Shown here: piece by piece, positions 46,173 to 59,310 of the stretch
Layout: every line of letters begins with the position of its first letter
Position numbering within the stretch: position 1 is the stretch's first letter
Assembly (NCBI GenBank): GCA_963580455.1
Contig: OY756968.1
Location: forward strand, 16,585,996-16,649,995
Source of the DNA: Euonymus europaeus
Taxonomy: Eukaryota; Streptophyta; Magnoliopsida; Celastrales; Celastraceae
Length of the DNA stretch: 64,000 bases
Direction: 5' to 3'
Translations under genes and position numbers: made by a program
Notes under the pieces: model-generated
Told to the model about the DNA's origin: nothing
Seen by the model: the letters and a program-made list of their open reading frames with translations, nothing else
Databases searched by the model: none

Positions 46173-49100
46173 CTACCGGTAGTGGTTGGAGCAACCCCCT
46201 GGTTTCTGATGTTCACCCTTCACTTGTTGGCAAGTCAGACACTTCGCCACATACCTAGCCACATCGGCCTTCATCCCCTTCCACCAGAAACTTTGTTTCA
46301 AGTCTTGGTACATTTTTGTACCCCCTGGATGCATGGCAAACCCTGAATGGTGTGCCTCCTTCAATATCTCTTGTTGTAACTGTTCGTCATTGGGAACTAC
46401 CAATCTCCCCACATATCTCACTCCTCCATCGTTTCCACGGACCCATCCAGAACCCTCATCCAGTACATCAAATGTCGAATCACCATTCTAAGCATCCATA
46501 ACCTTCTGGACCATCTGTGGTCTCGAGGTCATGCTACTCAAGAATACTCTTTCTCCTTCAAACCTCAAATCCAAACCAAACTGGTTGATTGTCTCCACAA
46601 TCCCGCATTCATGTAAGCACAAATTAGCCACCCTAAGTTTCCAACTCAACGCATCCGCCACCACATTTGCTTTACCGGGATGATATTGCAAATTGAAGTC
46701 AAAGTCCTCCAAGTAATCCATCCACCTCCTTTGCCGCAAGTTCAATTCCTTCTGGGTAAATAGATACTTGAGGCTCTTGTGATCTGAGAACACCTCAAAC
46801 CGTTCTCTGTAGAGATAATATCGCCATTGCTTCAAAGCAAACACAACCGCTGCAAGTTCCAAATCATGAACTGGATAATTCCTCTCGTGTGTCTTCAACA
46901 GTCTAGAGCCGTACTCCACAACTCTCCCACGCTGCATCAGCACACATCCCAGTCCCACTCCAGATGCATCGCAATACACCTGGTAGCCTACATCTCTCTC
47001 CGGCACTACTAACACTGGAGGTGTTGTCAACCTCCTCTTCAACTCTTCGAATGTCTTCTCACACTCGTCTGTCCACACAAATGGTGTACCTTTCTTGGTT
47101 AGCTGCGTCATGGGTGCAGCCACTCTCGAAAAGTCCAGAATGAACCTTCGATAGTAGCCTGCCAACCCTAGAAAACTTTGAATTTCTGTTACATTCTTTG
47201 GCCTCACCCAATTCAGAACTGACTCGACTTTGGAGTAATCAATTGCAATACCCTCTTGAGTAATTACGTGGCCTAAGAATTTCACCTCTGTAGCCCAAAA
47301 CTCACATTTGCTCAATTTGGCATACAACTGATTCTCCCTTAGCGTCTGCAGAACCACTCTCAAGTGTTCCTCATGATCTTCCTCCGTAGGAGAATAAATC
47401 AATATATCATCGATAAATACTACAACAAACTTGTCCAAAAACAGTCTAAGAACCCTTTGCATTAGGTCCATGAACACCGCCGGGGCATTTGTCAACCCAA
47501 ACGGCATCACAAGGAACTCATAATGCCCATAAAGAGTTCTAAACGCCGTCTTCTGGATATCCTCATCCTTTATCCTCAGCTGATGATAACCCGACCTCAA
47601 ATCAATCTTAGAGAAATGCCTAGCACCTCTCAATTGGTCAAACAAATCATTAATTTTTGGCAAAGGATACTTGTTCTTTACCGTAACCTTATTCAGCTGT
47701 CGATAGTCGATACACATCCGCAACGACCCATCTTTCTTTTTGACGAATAGTACCGGTGCTCCCCACGGGGACACACTCGGCCTTATGAATCCTAAGTCTT
47801 GCAACTCTTCCAGCTGCATCATCAACTCCTTCAACTCTGCCGGAGCCATCCGATACGGAGGAATCGAAATTGGCTTCACGTTCGGATGCAACTCTATGGC
47901 AAAGTCAATTTCTCTTCTTTGAGGTAATTCTGGTAACTCCTCCGGAAATACATCCATAAATTCATCCACTACCCTTATCGGTGTAGAAAAATCACCCTTA
48001 GGTGCCGAAGTCACCAAACTTGCCATTCCACAATCTTGGTATGAAGGATTTTCCAAGAAATGTGAACAAGGAATACCCTTTGATCCCTTTAACTGTATCA
48101 CTCCACCCTCGGGTACCCTGAGTGTGATTTTTCTCTCCCAAAAATCCAACAACCCATGGTACTTTGTCAACCAATCAACTCCAAGGATCACATCGAACTC
48201 CTTGAAGTTCATCACATAGAAGTCGGCCTTTAAGACCACTTCTCCAAATCGACACTCACAACCAAAGGCTATCCTCTCCAAAGGAGTGAAATACCCCATC
48301 GGCGAAGTCACCGTGAACATGCGCCTTATTGGCGAAACCTCTAACCCAAGTGAACGTGCAAAGGCACTAGTTATGAATGATGCTGTGGCCCCAGAATCAA
48401 ACAACACTCTCGCCAAACAATTCGAAACAAGAAAAGTACCTCCAATGAAGTCCGGATGCTCTGGTGCCTCTTGATGCCCCATAGCAAACATCCTTGTCTG
48501 AGTAATAGCTGTCTGCGGCTGCGAAGTCTGCTGCTGCTGCTGCCTAGAGCCACCGCGCCCGCTCCCCCCTGATGGAACAGTAGATGGGAGAGATGGAACC
48601 GATGCTGGAGCTGGAAATCCAGGCGCCGTAGACTGCTGTGCTTCCTTACTACTCTGTCGACACTCACTTTTCTTGTGGCCAATCTTGCCACACCAAAACC
48701 ACTTGATCCTAGTAGATCTGCACTGATTCTGCTTGTGCCCCTCTTTCCCACACTTGATACAAGTCATCTTGCCCCCTTGTACCCTAGGACCCTTGCCCTG
48801 ATCCCCTTTTTGTGAGTAGGAATCGGTCCTCTGACGCTTGTTACTACTTCCGCCACCACCACTATTACCCCCAAAAGTTAGTACACTCCGCTGAGCTTCT
48901 GCCTTCTCACTTTGCTCAAACTCTAATGTCATCTCCACCGTCTCGGCATACCTCTTCACCCTAGTAGCCAACACCATCCGACCAAGGCTCGGAAGTAGCC
49001 CACTACGATATCTCATAGCCTTACTCTCATCGGTCGGGCCAAACTGCTTCCCAAATCGATAGAGCAGCTCAAACTGTTTGGTGTACTGTGCCACCGTTAT

Positions 49101-49841
49101 CTCCCGTGTCTGTATCAGCTCTAGGAACTTCTTGGCCCTCTCCGTCTGAAAAGGCCTCGGAACAAACTTCTGCATGAACAAGTCTTCAAATGATGCCCAT
49201 GAGAGGTCATTCTTCCTCTCATCAAGTGCACTCCACCATTCATGTGCTAACCCACTCAGATAGAAGTAGACCAGCCTCACCCTTCTACTGTCGGGTATCT
49301 CCAACGTATCTAATCTAGCACTCATTTGCTTAAGCCGTTCTTCAGCTTCTGTCCCTTCTCCATCTCCGGAGAACGTGGGAGGAGTAGTTCTCCTCAACTG
49401 ATCAACCTCATAGATACCTCTACTCGGCCTTGGATATGCCTCCACCTCAGCACCCGCTCCTACTGTAGGAGGAGGTGTAGGTGTAAGCTCCTCTGTGTGA
49501 ACCTCTGCAGCTCTAACCACTTGTGACTGAACCACTTGAACCAGGTTCATCACAATTCCCGTGAGTTCCTGTAAAGTCATCGGTGGTACCGCTGCGGTAT
49601 TACCAGCAGTCACTGTAACTCCTTCAGTCCCCACTACCTGTCCCAGTGGAACCTCTGGGGTCCTCTCTCTAGCCTCCTCAGGTACAGATTCCTGAGTACT
49701 CGTTGCATGCCTAGGAGCGCGCATCGCACCAACACTACGTCCCCTACCCCGGCCTCTCCGGGTAGTAGCACGCCCACCCCCACCCCTAGGTGTCTCATCG
49801 GTAGGCGTAGACCTCACAGTCCTATGAGTATTCATCTGCAT
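46173..49841 (-). pseudogene. V gag-protease-RT-RNase H-integrase start (near intact)
   Basis: An 1117-codon frame starts [11 protein letters not shown] at 49841. In order: basic Arg/Gly region; gag core; knuckle [14 protein letters not shown] (48761-48720); second knuckle [14 protein letters not shown] with its first Cys replaced by Trp; protease [13 protein letters not shown] (DSG 48398-48390); RT with FIDD (47417-47406); RNase [17 protein letters not shown] at 46490-46488 (Gln expected) interrupts, then the same frame continues through the integrase zinc region (HHSGFAMHPGGTKMY, then [11 protein letters not shown]) to 46173. Lesions are few, suggesting recent insertion. Confidence 0.94.
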
Positions 49842-49993
49842 GGCACACAGATAATACTATCAACAAATAGCTCAATTGAGGATTTACAAGGGAAAAAGAA
49901 ACATACCGGATCAGTAGAGCTCGTGGCATGGCTTGGAGACAACACTAACATACCCCCTCACATCCCATATCCATACCTAGGTCTTTAATCTAA

Positions 49994-50010
49994 CCTGGCT
50001 TCGATACCAA
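49994..50010 (-). other. V primer-binding site (tRNA-Met-like)
   Basis: Reverse complement reads TTGGTATCGAAGCCAGG, two bases inside the 5' LTR; a longer tRNA-Met match than in the other elements, with one change. Confidence 0.88.
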
Positions 50011-50012
50011 AT

Positions 50013-52212
50013 TGTAACGCCCCAATTTCGGGAACGTTACGTGGTGCTCACCTCACCGTCCTAGGTTATCAATGTGATTCACAACACGAGGATTTAACTC
50101 TAGTTCGTCTAACTAAGTTAAATCATCCAACAAAAATCCGGCAGCATCTCCCCGTAATTCGGGTAATGCCCACCTGATTAAACGTAGCATAACATCATAT
50201 AATCACATCCCAACCTAGCAAGGCCTCCGGCCATCTAACAACAAGCAAATTCACAACATATGGCCTCAGGCCTTCTAACAGCATGCAAATTCACAACCTA
50301 TGGCCTCAGGCCATCTAGCAGCATGCACAAATTGAATTCATGATTCATACATCACAATGATTCCAGACAACCAATAAATAGGACTAAATGTCCACACCCG
50401 GTTCAGAAGTCCCACATCAATGGAATAACCTTCTAACCGTCCATAATCCACACCTTTCGGTGTCACGCAGTCAAGATATCACACAGGGAATCATTTCATA
50501 CAAATATTTCAACAAAAAGGTTTAAGACTCTAATCCCAAACCTACACCCTCTCCAAGAGCCATCCATGCCACAACGTCGTCTCTACTGATCCGCACCTCT
50601 AGCACTAGTACTTGTCTCACCTGTAGGGAGGAAGAAAAATAAAGGGTGAGCTAGAAGCTCAGTAGGGGTAAAGAGTAAAACAAGCAACATGGCGGTTATT
50701 AAAGAAAAGATAATGCATCAATATGTTCTCTTCTATGCACATGTCACCTAACACAACCAATAGTCCTGGTATTCCCTTCGGTGTAAAACACATTCATCAA
50801 TCCACCAGTCTTCAACTATGGATTTACCAAACCTCAAATGCACTACATGGTTCCCAACCATCATGAATGAGAGCGCAATCATCATTCACATTACACCCGC
50901 GAAGGTTCTACCCGGTTGTGTGAACCCCGTCACACCCACACCTTAAGTGTGTTGTCTCACATGGAGTCATATCATCCGTGCCCATGCCTTGACACGCAAC
51001 CATCCTCCCATGTGACTTTCAAGTAACCTATGGTGTCCCGAGTCCATACCCGAGCATCCCATGCAAGCTCTAATGCTTTCATGCTCATGCCATGCCAAAT
51101 ACACATATATATCAACCTATATATATATACAACTACTAATGATGCATGAAAAGATTCAAAACATGCTCAATGGATGATTGAACATGAAATTGGGCAATGC
51201 AATCTACATTTAGAAGAATATATAAATAAACCCTAGGTTCGTTCTTCTTTAGGCACGATAAGGCAAGAACACAAACAAAGAGACCAATGAGAATTTGAAC
51301 CGAAATTTTGAAATCAACGAACGATATTGAAGTAAGAAAGGGTCAAGAAATCCCCTACCTCAAGTTGAGCACAACCCACAATTCCAAATTCCAAGAATTA
51401 GGGTTTAAATCCCCCTTTCACCAACCTAACCATATTTCATCATTCCAATCCATATATACATGTTAATAACACACATTTATCATAACAATAACAATTCCAA
51501 TACAAAATCCAAGAGAGGCTAACCTTCTCTCTCTAGAATTCCCAAATTCCTCCAAATTTTTCCAATAATCGAACTCAACCCAAACCAAGGATTGAAACCT
51601 ATGAAACAACCTTAAATTACCCTAAGAACAACATATGTAAACCCTACAATCAAACTCTAAAAGCATCCACGTAAATCTACGAAAATCCTTAAGTTCGAAA
51701 ACCATAGGAAACTTACCTTAAACATCCAAATCTCTTTTGATTCTTCCTTGAATGTTGTTAATCACCCACAATCCACTCCAAATCAAGCTTTATCTTGCCC
51801 AAATCACCTTATCTCTCTTCTTACCTCTCTCTTTCTCTCTCTACACGGAAGAAACCAAAAAAAATGAAGAAGAAGAAGCGATTCTCGCGTTTTAACTTGC
51901 TGGGTCAGGCGCTGGCGCTCTTCCAGCTCTCTAGCACTAGAAAGGCACCCGAATCTCCCCAAAATGTGCTCTTCCAGCGCTGGAAGGGCGCTTGACTCTG
52001 TCCCCTATTTTTCCATGTTTTCTACTTACACATTTACATCTGTCTCGGTCTAAGCTTCGATTTGATATATTATGGGCCTGGAACGGACATGTATATCAAA
52101 AGTTATGGCTCATTTACCGAACCTAGCTCAAAAACTATTTTTCCATGATTCCGTACCTCACGGATCATCGGTAACTTGACTCAAAACTAAATTTTTGGGT
52201 CGGGGTTTTACA
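50013..52212 (-). repeat. V 5' LTR (2200 bp)
   Basis: Collinear with the 3' LTR apart from scattered substitutions and loss of two palindrome units near 51921-51990. Ends TTTTACA next to the GACAG duplication. Confidence 0.92.
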
Positions 52213-52217
52213 GACAG

Positions 52218-53545
52218 GGTTTCAGAGATGGTGTTAGACCAGGACGAGAGATTTATAAGGTTGATTAGTTGAGAAGGACTAGTCCTCGAGTGTTTGATGG
52301 CAAGGGAGAAAGGTACGAAGCAGGTGAATGGCTAAGACGGATGAGCAAGAGATTTGAATCTCTAGCTCTACCAGATGACCGGAGGTTGAAGCTGATCTTT
52401 TACTATCTTAGAGGAGCAGCACATGATTGGCGGGATTTTTTAGACCAGAGGAAGAATTATTTGAGTTGGGTCTCATTTGAGATGGTGTTCATGCAGCGAT
52501 TTTTGCCAGAGAGCTTCCAATCTGATAAGGCCAGACAGTATATGGAGCTAATGCAGACTCCTGATATGACGGTGACACAATACACCAAGAAGTATAAAGA
52601 ACTTTATAGGTTTGGCAAGAAGTTTACTCCAGATGATTGGAGCAAGACGGAGAGGTACTAAGATGGATTGATTCCCACCATTGGGAAATTGGTGATCCCT
52701 TTAGGGGTGATGTCATACGACAAAATTGTGGATATGACTCTTAAGATAGAGTAGGGAGAGCTTAACTCCCGTCAATACTAGGAGATTCAAAAGAGTCGAA
52801 AGACTCCAACTTCTAGCGGTGGGAGCAGTAGTAGTCAGAAGAGGCAGAAGATAGATTCTCAGACTCAAAGAGGCCAAATGGGCAGTAGAGACCAGGGACA
52901 AAGGCCCCGAGGTGGAGGTTTACATGTTTTAACTACGGAAATGAGGAGCACAAAAAGGATCAGTGTCTGGTGAAGGGGACTGTGTGCTTCGAGTGTGGTG
53001 TGGCGGGCCACAGAGGGAACCAATATCCTCTGGGTGGCAGAACTTCAAATCAGTATCATGCACTCGAGATGCCATCTCCTACAGTTACTACAGCCCTTCC
53101 CTCCACTGTTCCATCAAGGGGTAGGGGATGAGGAGGATCTAGAAGGACTCTACAATTGCAGTCAATCCAGACACAAACACGAGCATTCACATTGGGACAT
53201 TAAGAGGCTCCTAAGCATCCCAACTTCATTGGAGGTACTTTCCTTATTTAAAACTATTGGGCTAGGGTGTTGTTTGATTCAAGAGCTACAACTTCATTCA
53301 TTACTAGTGCCTTGGTGTAGTTACTAGGATTGAAAATTTCACCGATAAGGCATATGTTTACCTTCACCATTTGGGTATTTCACCCCCTTAGAGGGAATAG
53401 CATTTGGGTGTGAGTGTCGGTTTGGGGAAGTGGCCTTCAAGGATTTCGGTGTAATCCTTGGAGTAGATTGGTTGACAAAGCATCATGGGTTGCTAGATTT
53501 TTTGGAGAGGAAGATTACTCTTAGAATACCAGAGGGAGGGGTGAT
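52218..53545 (+). pseudogene. W gag C-terminal part and protease, interrupted
   Basis: Continues the W gag frame after element V. A TAG stands where V has the Gln codon in VDQLRR; the core SFEMVFMQRFLPESFQSDKA and TVTQYTKKYKELYRFGKKF follow to a stop at 52661, with more stops to about 52800. Knuckles CFNYGNEEHKKDQC and CFECGVAGHRGNQY (about 52920-53030) have each lost one Cys to Tyr. The protease motif reads VLFDSRATTSFIT (about 53265), its catalytic DSG changed to DSR. Sequence homologous to V ends at PEGGVI (53545), where a new element starts. Confidence 0.88.
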
Positions 53546-54066
53546 TGACCGACACTTATTTGTGTGTGGACTTACCCTAAGTGTAGGGTATCGGTAAGTA
53601 GTAGATTCTAGAAGTCCGGAATCGAGTCTCGAGGAGGAGAGTGTTTAGGAGTCTCCATATCATTTTCTTCCTACGCAATCATTTCTCCACTCACAACTGG
53701 TAACATGATAGTTTCACAATTGTCAACCTCCTCTAAACAATCAAAAAATATAAAATACGATATAAAAAAATCACCATCTGCACTGTTTACCATTATCACA
53801 TGATTGATACTTTATTAGGTAAATAAACCTAGAGAATGCAACTAAATATTTCATTTGAACGTAAAGCCACCCATTTTGTTAGAAATGGAAAAAAAAATCA
53901 CTTACTATTATACTCAGTCTAAAGGATCAGTTCTGCCACTACTTCCCACTATATGCAACCTGCAATAGAGAAGGACATGATAATCAGTTTTGAGTATTAA
54001 TTACATATTTGTGTGGAGAGATAATGATTAAACTTTGAATAACCAATGATTAAACTTTAAATAACC
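53546..54066. other. U: LTR-like start, otherwise unassigned
   Basis: Begins TGACCGACACTTATTTGTG, then AAGTGTAGGGTATCGGTAAG, resembling the start of solo LTR S1 (TGACTCGCC, GGTAAG, AAGTGTAGG). It interrupts W just after the protease. From about 53700 nothing is recognisable. The end carries a short tandem duplication AATGATTAAACTTTGAATAA / AATGATTAAACTTTAAATAA (about 54023-54066) directly before X2. Most likely the left part of another LTR element. Confidence 0.45.
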
Positions 54067-55532
54067 TGTTGGAAAATACGCACTAGTGGAAATATTTTAA
54101 AAACAAGGAACGCACATAAGAGTAATCAATAGAAAAACAGCTTTCAAAAATTTTTGCTAATTATGATTAACATGCATAATCTATGATAGATCTAATTGTT
54201 TAAATATTACGTACCTAGAGATCTTTTTGGAATGATCTCTAAAAATCTATATCAAATGATGGAGTCAGTAGGATTGATTCAAAGCTCAATCCCACGGATC
54301 TTCCACCATATGAACCAATTCCCAAACTTGGATTTTAAGAGTGTTGACTCCCTACACTAAGAACCTGAAAATCAAAAATAAAAACTGTGGAAAAAATTAG
54401 AGAGTCGAGTCCAACTGGTGTCTCAACCTTAGGAAACTAAACACACTAGTGTGTGTTTATATAAGGATAAGCCAACCTAGAGTTTCCTGGCCGTCCCACA
54501 CTCCTCTCCAATTAGGGAACTCCAACCTCAGTTACGTTTCTTGATTCACTTAGGTTTGGGCTTATATGGGCTATAGTGGGGACCAATAAGGAAAAATAAA
54601 ACATGAGCTTCCTACAAAATTATTATTAGCCCAAACCTATGAGCATAATTAAAATCCATAAACTATAATATATTCCACTAAAATATTATAGTTGCACTAC
54701 CCCTTTTATCTTAAATTAAATTTGAGCCTTTCGTTATAATCGTTCATTAAAATTCTCATGTTATGTTACAGATAGCCGTCAATTAAATATGCCACTGACA
54801 TTTAATATTTAATTGACATCTTTAAATATTCCTCGAGCTTACCGCTTAACTTATTTGAATGCGTCAGATTAATTAAAATCTACCTACAGGGTTTGACACA
54901 ATCTCAAAACCTATAAGCATTTTCGAGAGGGTATCATCAATCCATAATTGAACGTGAATTTTATTAACAGGTTATTTTCAATCGTACAATTAATACGGTA
55001 ACCCAATTCACTCGGTGTATATCAGCCTGTACAAAATGACCTCACCCTTTGGTAAATCAAAGTCTCATACATTAAATGCGCACATACCAATAATCTTTAA
55101 TAAATTAAGATTATGAACAATGTTATAACATCAGCGTGAGTGTACAATTTTTCATGTAGTCATACTAGAAAAATTGACTCACATGTTGTCTGATCAATCC
55201 ACTCCAAGTGTACTACAATAGTAAGTTCAAGCTATACCGCTTTCTGTAACCAAGATAGACATATTGAAATACTATACTACAGCCCTGCCAATAGTTTATC
55301 CAATTCTGTCTAAGCTGTGATCGTTTGCTTATATTCAATAGGAACTTATGAATTGATCTTCTGTGTGTAAGCTAAACTCTACACACCAATTCATATACCA
55401 TATAGAATCAAAGACGTTTATGCCAATTTTTTATTTTTCCTATATAAAGTCCTAAACATATTTTATTCCAAATAAATAAATCAAGTTTGAATATTACATA
55501 AAATAATTGCCTTTAACATCCTATCCCTATCA
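54067..55532 (-). repeat. X2 3' LTR (1466 bp)
   Basis: Starts TGTTGGAAAATACGCAC, ends CCTATCCCTATCA; the purine tract (CATAAGTGGAGATTG on the - strand) adjoins at 55533-55545. It carries about 240 bases (from about 54190) that are missing in the X1 5' LTR. CTTATATAAA on the - strand at 54456-54466 is a likely TATA box. Confidence 0.9.
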
Positions 55533-55789
55533 ATCTCCACTTATGCTCAAGGCCACGACAGTACACATCTTATTGCTAGGCCCTCCAAGTGTCCTTCAAA
55601 TGACTTTGTTGGTAAGCACTTGGTAAATGGATCTGCCAAGTTATCCTTTGATGTTATCTTCGTCATTATGACATCACCTCTCCGTACGATCCCTCGTATC
55701 AAGTGATTCTTGCACTCTATATGTTTTCCTTTTGAATGAGCTCTTTATTCCTTTGAATTTGATACTGCTCCATTATTATCACAGTAAAG

Positions 55790-58700
55790 TGTAATAGGTA
55801 ACTGAGTTTTAGGTACCACATTCAAATCTATTAGAAAGTTTCAGAGCCACACTAATTCTTTAGCTGCCTCAGAGGCCGCTACATATTCAGCTTCCATAAT
55901 GGAGTCAATAATGCAGGATTTCATGACACTTCTCCAACTAATGGCTCCACCTTCTAATGTGAAAACATAGCCTCAAGTTGACATCCTAGAATCTCTGTCT
56001 AACTGAAAATCTAAATTTGTATACCCTATAGGCACAAGTTCATTAGCCTTATAAACTAGCGTATAATCCCTCATTCTTCTTAGATACTTTAGTATATGCT
56101 TTACAACAATATAATGTTCCATTCATGGGTTTCATTGATATCTTCTTACTAGATCAAAAATATAACAGATATATGGTCTAGTACACATCATGGCATACAC
56201 GAGACTTCCCACTGTTGAAGCATATGATACTTGACTCATTCTCTTGATCTTATCAGCATCATTAGGGCACTGATATCGAGACAATGTGATTTCATGTCTA
56301 TAGGGAAGAAATCCTTTCTTGGAATCTTTCATGCCAAATCTTTCGAAGATGGTGTCAATGTATACTCCTTGAGACAAGCCCAACATTCTTTGTTTTTGAT
56401 TTCTTAGCAACATGATCCCAAGAAGGTGACTACCTTCTCCTAAGTTTTTCATTTCGAATTGACTGTTCAACCAAACTTTTGCTGAGGATAATATAGCTAC
56501 GTCATTTCCGATAAGCAATATATCATCCACGTAAAGTACTAAGAACACCACCACACTTCCATTGCTCCTTCGATGGACGCAAGATTCATCAGGACATTGC
56601 TCAAGTCCATAGGATCTTATGACCTAATCAAATCTTATATTACAAGACCTAGATGTCTACTTATGTCCATAAATGGATATCTTAAGCTTGCACAATAAGT
56701 GTTTTTGGTCTTTGGCTAGAAATTTGTCTGGTTGCACCATATAGATGCTTTCGTCAAGACTTCCATTTACGAAAGCTGTCTTGATAAGAGTATTGGAATA
56801 TACTTAAGCATAGCTACAGGAGAAAAAGTTTCCTCATAATCGATCCCTTTCTTCTGAGTATAACCTTTTGCTACAAGCCTTGCTTTGATGGTTTTCACCT
56901 TTCTGTCTACCCCTCTCTTTCTCTTGTAGATGCACTTGCAACCTATGGGTTTTACTCCAATTGGTGGTTCTACAAGTTCCCAAACTTGATTACAGTACAT
57001 GGACTCCATCTCAGATTTCATAGTTTTCTTTCAAGATTCTACATCTTTATCTTGGAGTACTTTATTGTAGTTACTGGGATTAGTATCTTGTTCGGTTGGG
57101 ATCATTCATACACTTCACCCAATAGAACATACTGACTAGATAATCTGGTTACCCTCCGAGTACGACAAGGCACTACATGTTCCGTTGGAGTATTTTGGTG
57201 TGATGATTCTGTTATATTTGTATCAAGATCTTCATGCTGATCTGGTAGATTTCCCAACACATCATGATCATCCCTTTGAACAGAATCAATTTGAGATTCT
57301 ATAATCCTCCCACTTTCATATGGCACTAGATTGTTATCTTGAATTGGTGAGTCTTGAGATATTTGTTTTTCTTGTGTTTCTCCTCTTATTTCTTCAAGAA
57401 CAACTTTACTTTTGGGTTTGTGGTTCATCATATAGTCCTCTTCTAGAAGTCGTGCATTGGTGCTATCAATGATCTTCTGATCATTAGGACTATAAAATAA
57501 ACCACCTTTGCTACCTAAAGGGTATCCTACGAAAAAAAACATACTTTTGTTGACTACCACATATCCGAATATGAGCCAAACTGAGCTTTCGCCCTGTCCA
57601 TAATTCCATATGAGAAGTTGGTACTAACTTAGAAGGATCTAAGAGTTCAGAATGTACGCAGCTGTTTCTAAAGCATATCCCTAGAAAAAATTAGGTAGTT
57701 TCGAAAAACTCATCATTGATCTCACCATTTCCATAAGAGTCCTATTCCTTCTTTCAGTCACACCATTTTGTTGTGGTGTGTTTGGTGCCATGAACTGGGA
57801 AGATATCCTTTCTACATTCAAGTATTCCATAAACTCGAGAGAGAGGTAATCACCACCACGATCGGATCGTAGTGTTTTGATACTTTTTCTCGAACGCTTC
57901 TCCGTAGCTGCCTTATAACTTTTAAACATCTAAAAACTTTTAGACTTATGGTGCATTATGTAAATGTATCCATACCTTGAGTAGTCATCTATGAAAGTGA
58001 TGAAATACTCATAACCTCCTCTCGCTCGAATAGTCATTGGACCACACACATCTGAATGTACCAACTCCAAACATTCTTTGGCTCTATGCCCCTTGGCCAA
58101 AAATGGCATCTTGGTCATTTTACCCTCCAAACATTATTCGTAGAATGAAAGTTCTTGAACTTCTAATGAACTCAAAGGTCCGTCTCATACTAGTCTAGAA
58201 ATTTTGTTTAGATTAATATGACCTAAGCGTAAACGCCAAAGATAGGTTTGATTCGGTTGCGAAGGTTTTTTCTCTTAGATGGTAAAATTGTTGAGTTATC
58301 AATTCATTATATTTAATAGAAATTGGACTTATAATATAAAGATTATCTACTAAAGTACCAGAATAGATAAAACGTTTATTGTTCCTAATAACAACTAAGT
58401 TATCAAACTTAAAACAATATTCATTCTTAGCCAAATAAGTAACTGAAATTTAATTTTGTCTCATAGCTAGTACGTAAAGAAAATCGTTCAAAATTAAAGT
58501 CCTATCACTACCAAAACTCAAATGAAAAACGCCTACTACTACTACTTCTAGTCTTGTTGCATCTCCCAAAAGAATGTAACGCCCCTCCTTATTTGGTTGT
58601 CTGGAACCCCTGCAATGAATTGCAAACATGATTAGTGGCTCCCGTGTCTACACACCAGGTTCCGGTAGACACAATCGCTAATTGTGTTTCAACAAAAAAT

Positions 58701-59026
58701 GATAGGAGGTTACCTTGCTAATTCTTGCTCAACCAAGTTTGACATTATTTCTTCCAATCTCCTTTCTGACCACAGTGAAAACAGTTGCCTTTCGGCGTTT
58801 TCCACTCCTCCTTGAATACCCTTTGAGTCAACTGATTTCTCCTTCTTCTTCTGAATCTTTTTCTTCTTCTTACCTTTTGGTTTAGAAGATGGGCATTTCT
58901 CAGTAAGATTGACCTTAGCTTGCTTAGGTCGTAATGCCTCTGCTCCAAATTCCATTTCTAGTTGACATAGTTTGTTCTATCCAACTTATGGTCTTTTAGA
59001 ATAACAGATAGAGGATTTATAGACAT
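55790..59026 (-). pseudogene. X2 gag-pol (decayed, gag internally deleted)
   Basis: Start at 59026 (MSINPLSVILKDHKLD); after about 25 codons gag jumps to its Lys/Arg-rich end and knuckle CFHCGQKGDWKK (about 58760), losing most of gag. Integrase: KGHRAKECLELVHSDVCGPM, then FITFIDDYSRYGYIY (58110-57940) and NGVTERRNRTLMEMV (about 57750). [22 protein letters not shown] (about 56860) and YVDD at 56533-56522. RNase H: MEAEYVAASEAAKELVWL (about 55895-55845) followed by a TGA. At least eight frame changes or stops. Copia domain order. Confidence 0.9.
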
Positions 59027-59310
59027 TTTTAATTATGAAAAATGACATATAAAGTATACTTGATTCGAATTATTTATAAATTGCACCCATAAACAATTAC
59101 GAAAATAATTCATCGACAATCAAAACACTTTAGTATGAAATTTTCTATCTTGATGGAAGAATAAATTTCATACAATTTAGTTTACATTAAATTTTATTAT
59201 CTAGACAAACGCCATGTGAAATAAAATTTAATTAGTCTTTTCTTTGGTCCTATAAATAATGGCATTACTTTTGGTGAGAAATATATCCATAATTTATAGC
59301 CAAGTGTATA

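Larger units (their letters stand above)
42795..52212 (-). mobile_element. V: complete Ty3/gypsy chromovirus-type retrotransposon nested in W
   Basis: LTRs at 42795-45054 (3' LTR) and 50013-52212 (5' LTR) in + coordinates start TGTAACGCCCCAATTT and end GGGTCGGGGTTT(C/T)ACA. Perfect duplication GACAG (42790-42794 and 52213-52217) flanks it, and removing it restores W's gag frame. Interior: primer site, full gag-pol with three lesions, purine tract. It is the best-preserved element here; the C-terminal chromodomain-like module suggests the Tekay/Del lineage. Confidence 0.96.
40438..53545 (+). mobile_element. W: Ty3/gypsy retrotransposon, right part outside the window
   Basis: 5' LTR 40438-42255, tRNA-Met primer site, gag in two parts (42429-42794 and 52218 onward) around nested element V, zinc knuckles and protease, then a sudden stop at 53545 just after the protease. 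No RT, integrase or 3' LTR of W is present before the window ends. It resembles V closely in gag, so it is a related chromovirus. Confidence 0.9.
54067..59310 (-). mobile_element. X2: Ty1/copia element, 5' LTR outside the window
   Basis: In + coordinates: 3' LTR (54067-55532), purine tract, decayed pol, shortened gag (start 59026) and about 280 bases of leader, cut at 59310 by a V-like LTR. The leader matches X1 up to AAGTGTATA, after which X1 continues ACCATCAC while here TGTGAGATCCC begins. Same family as X1. Confidence 0.9.

Noticed and set aside
53546..53700. Deletion as the cause of W's sudden end
   Set aside because: The next base begins an LTR-like TGACC, so interruption by an insertion is simpler, though not proven.
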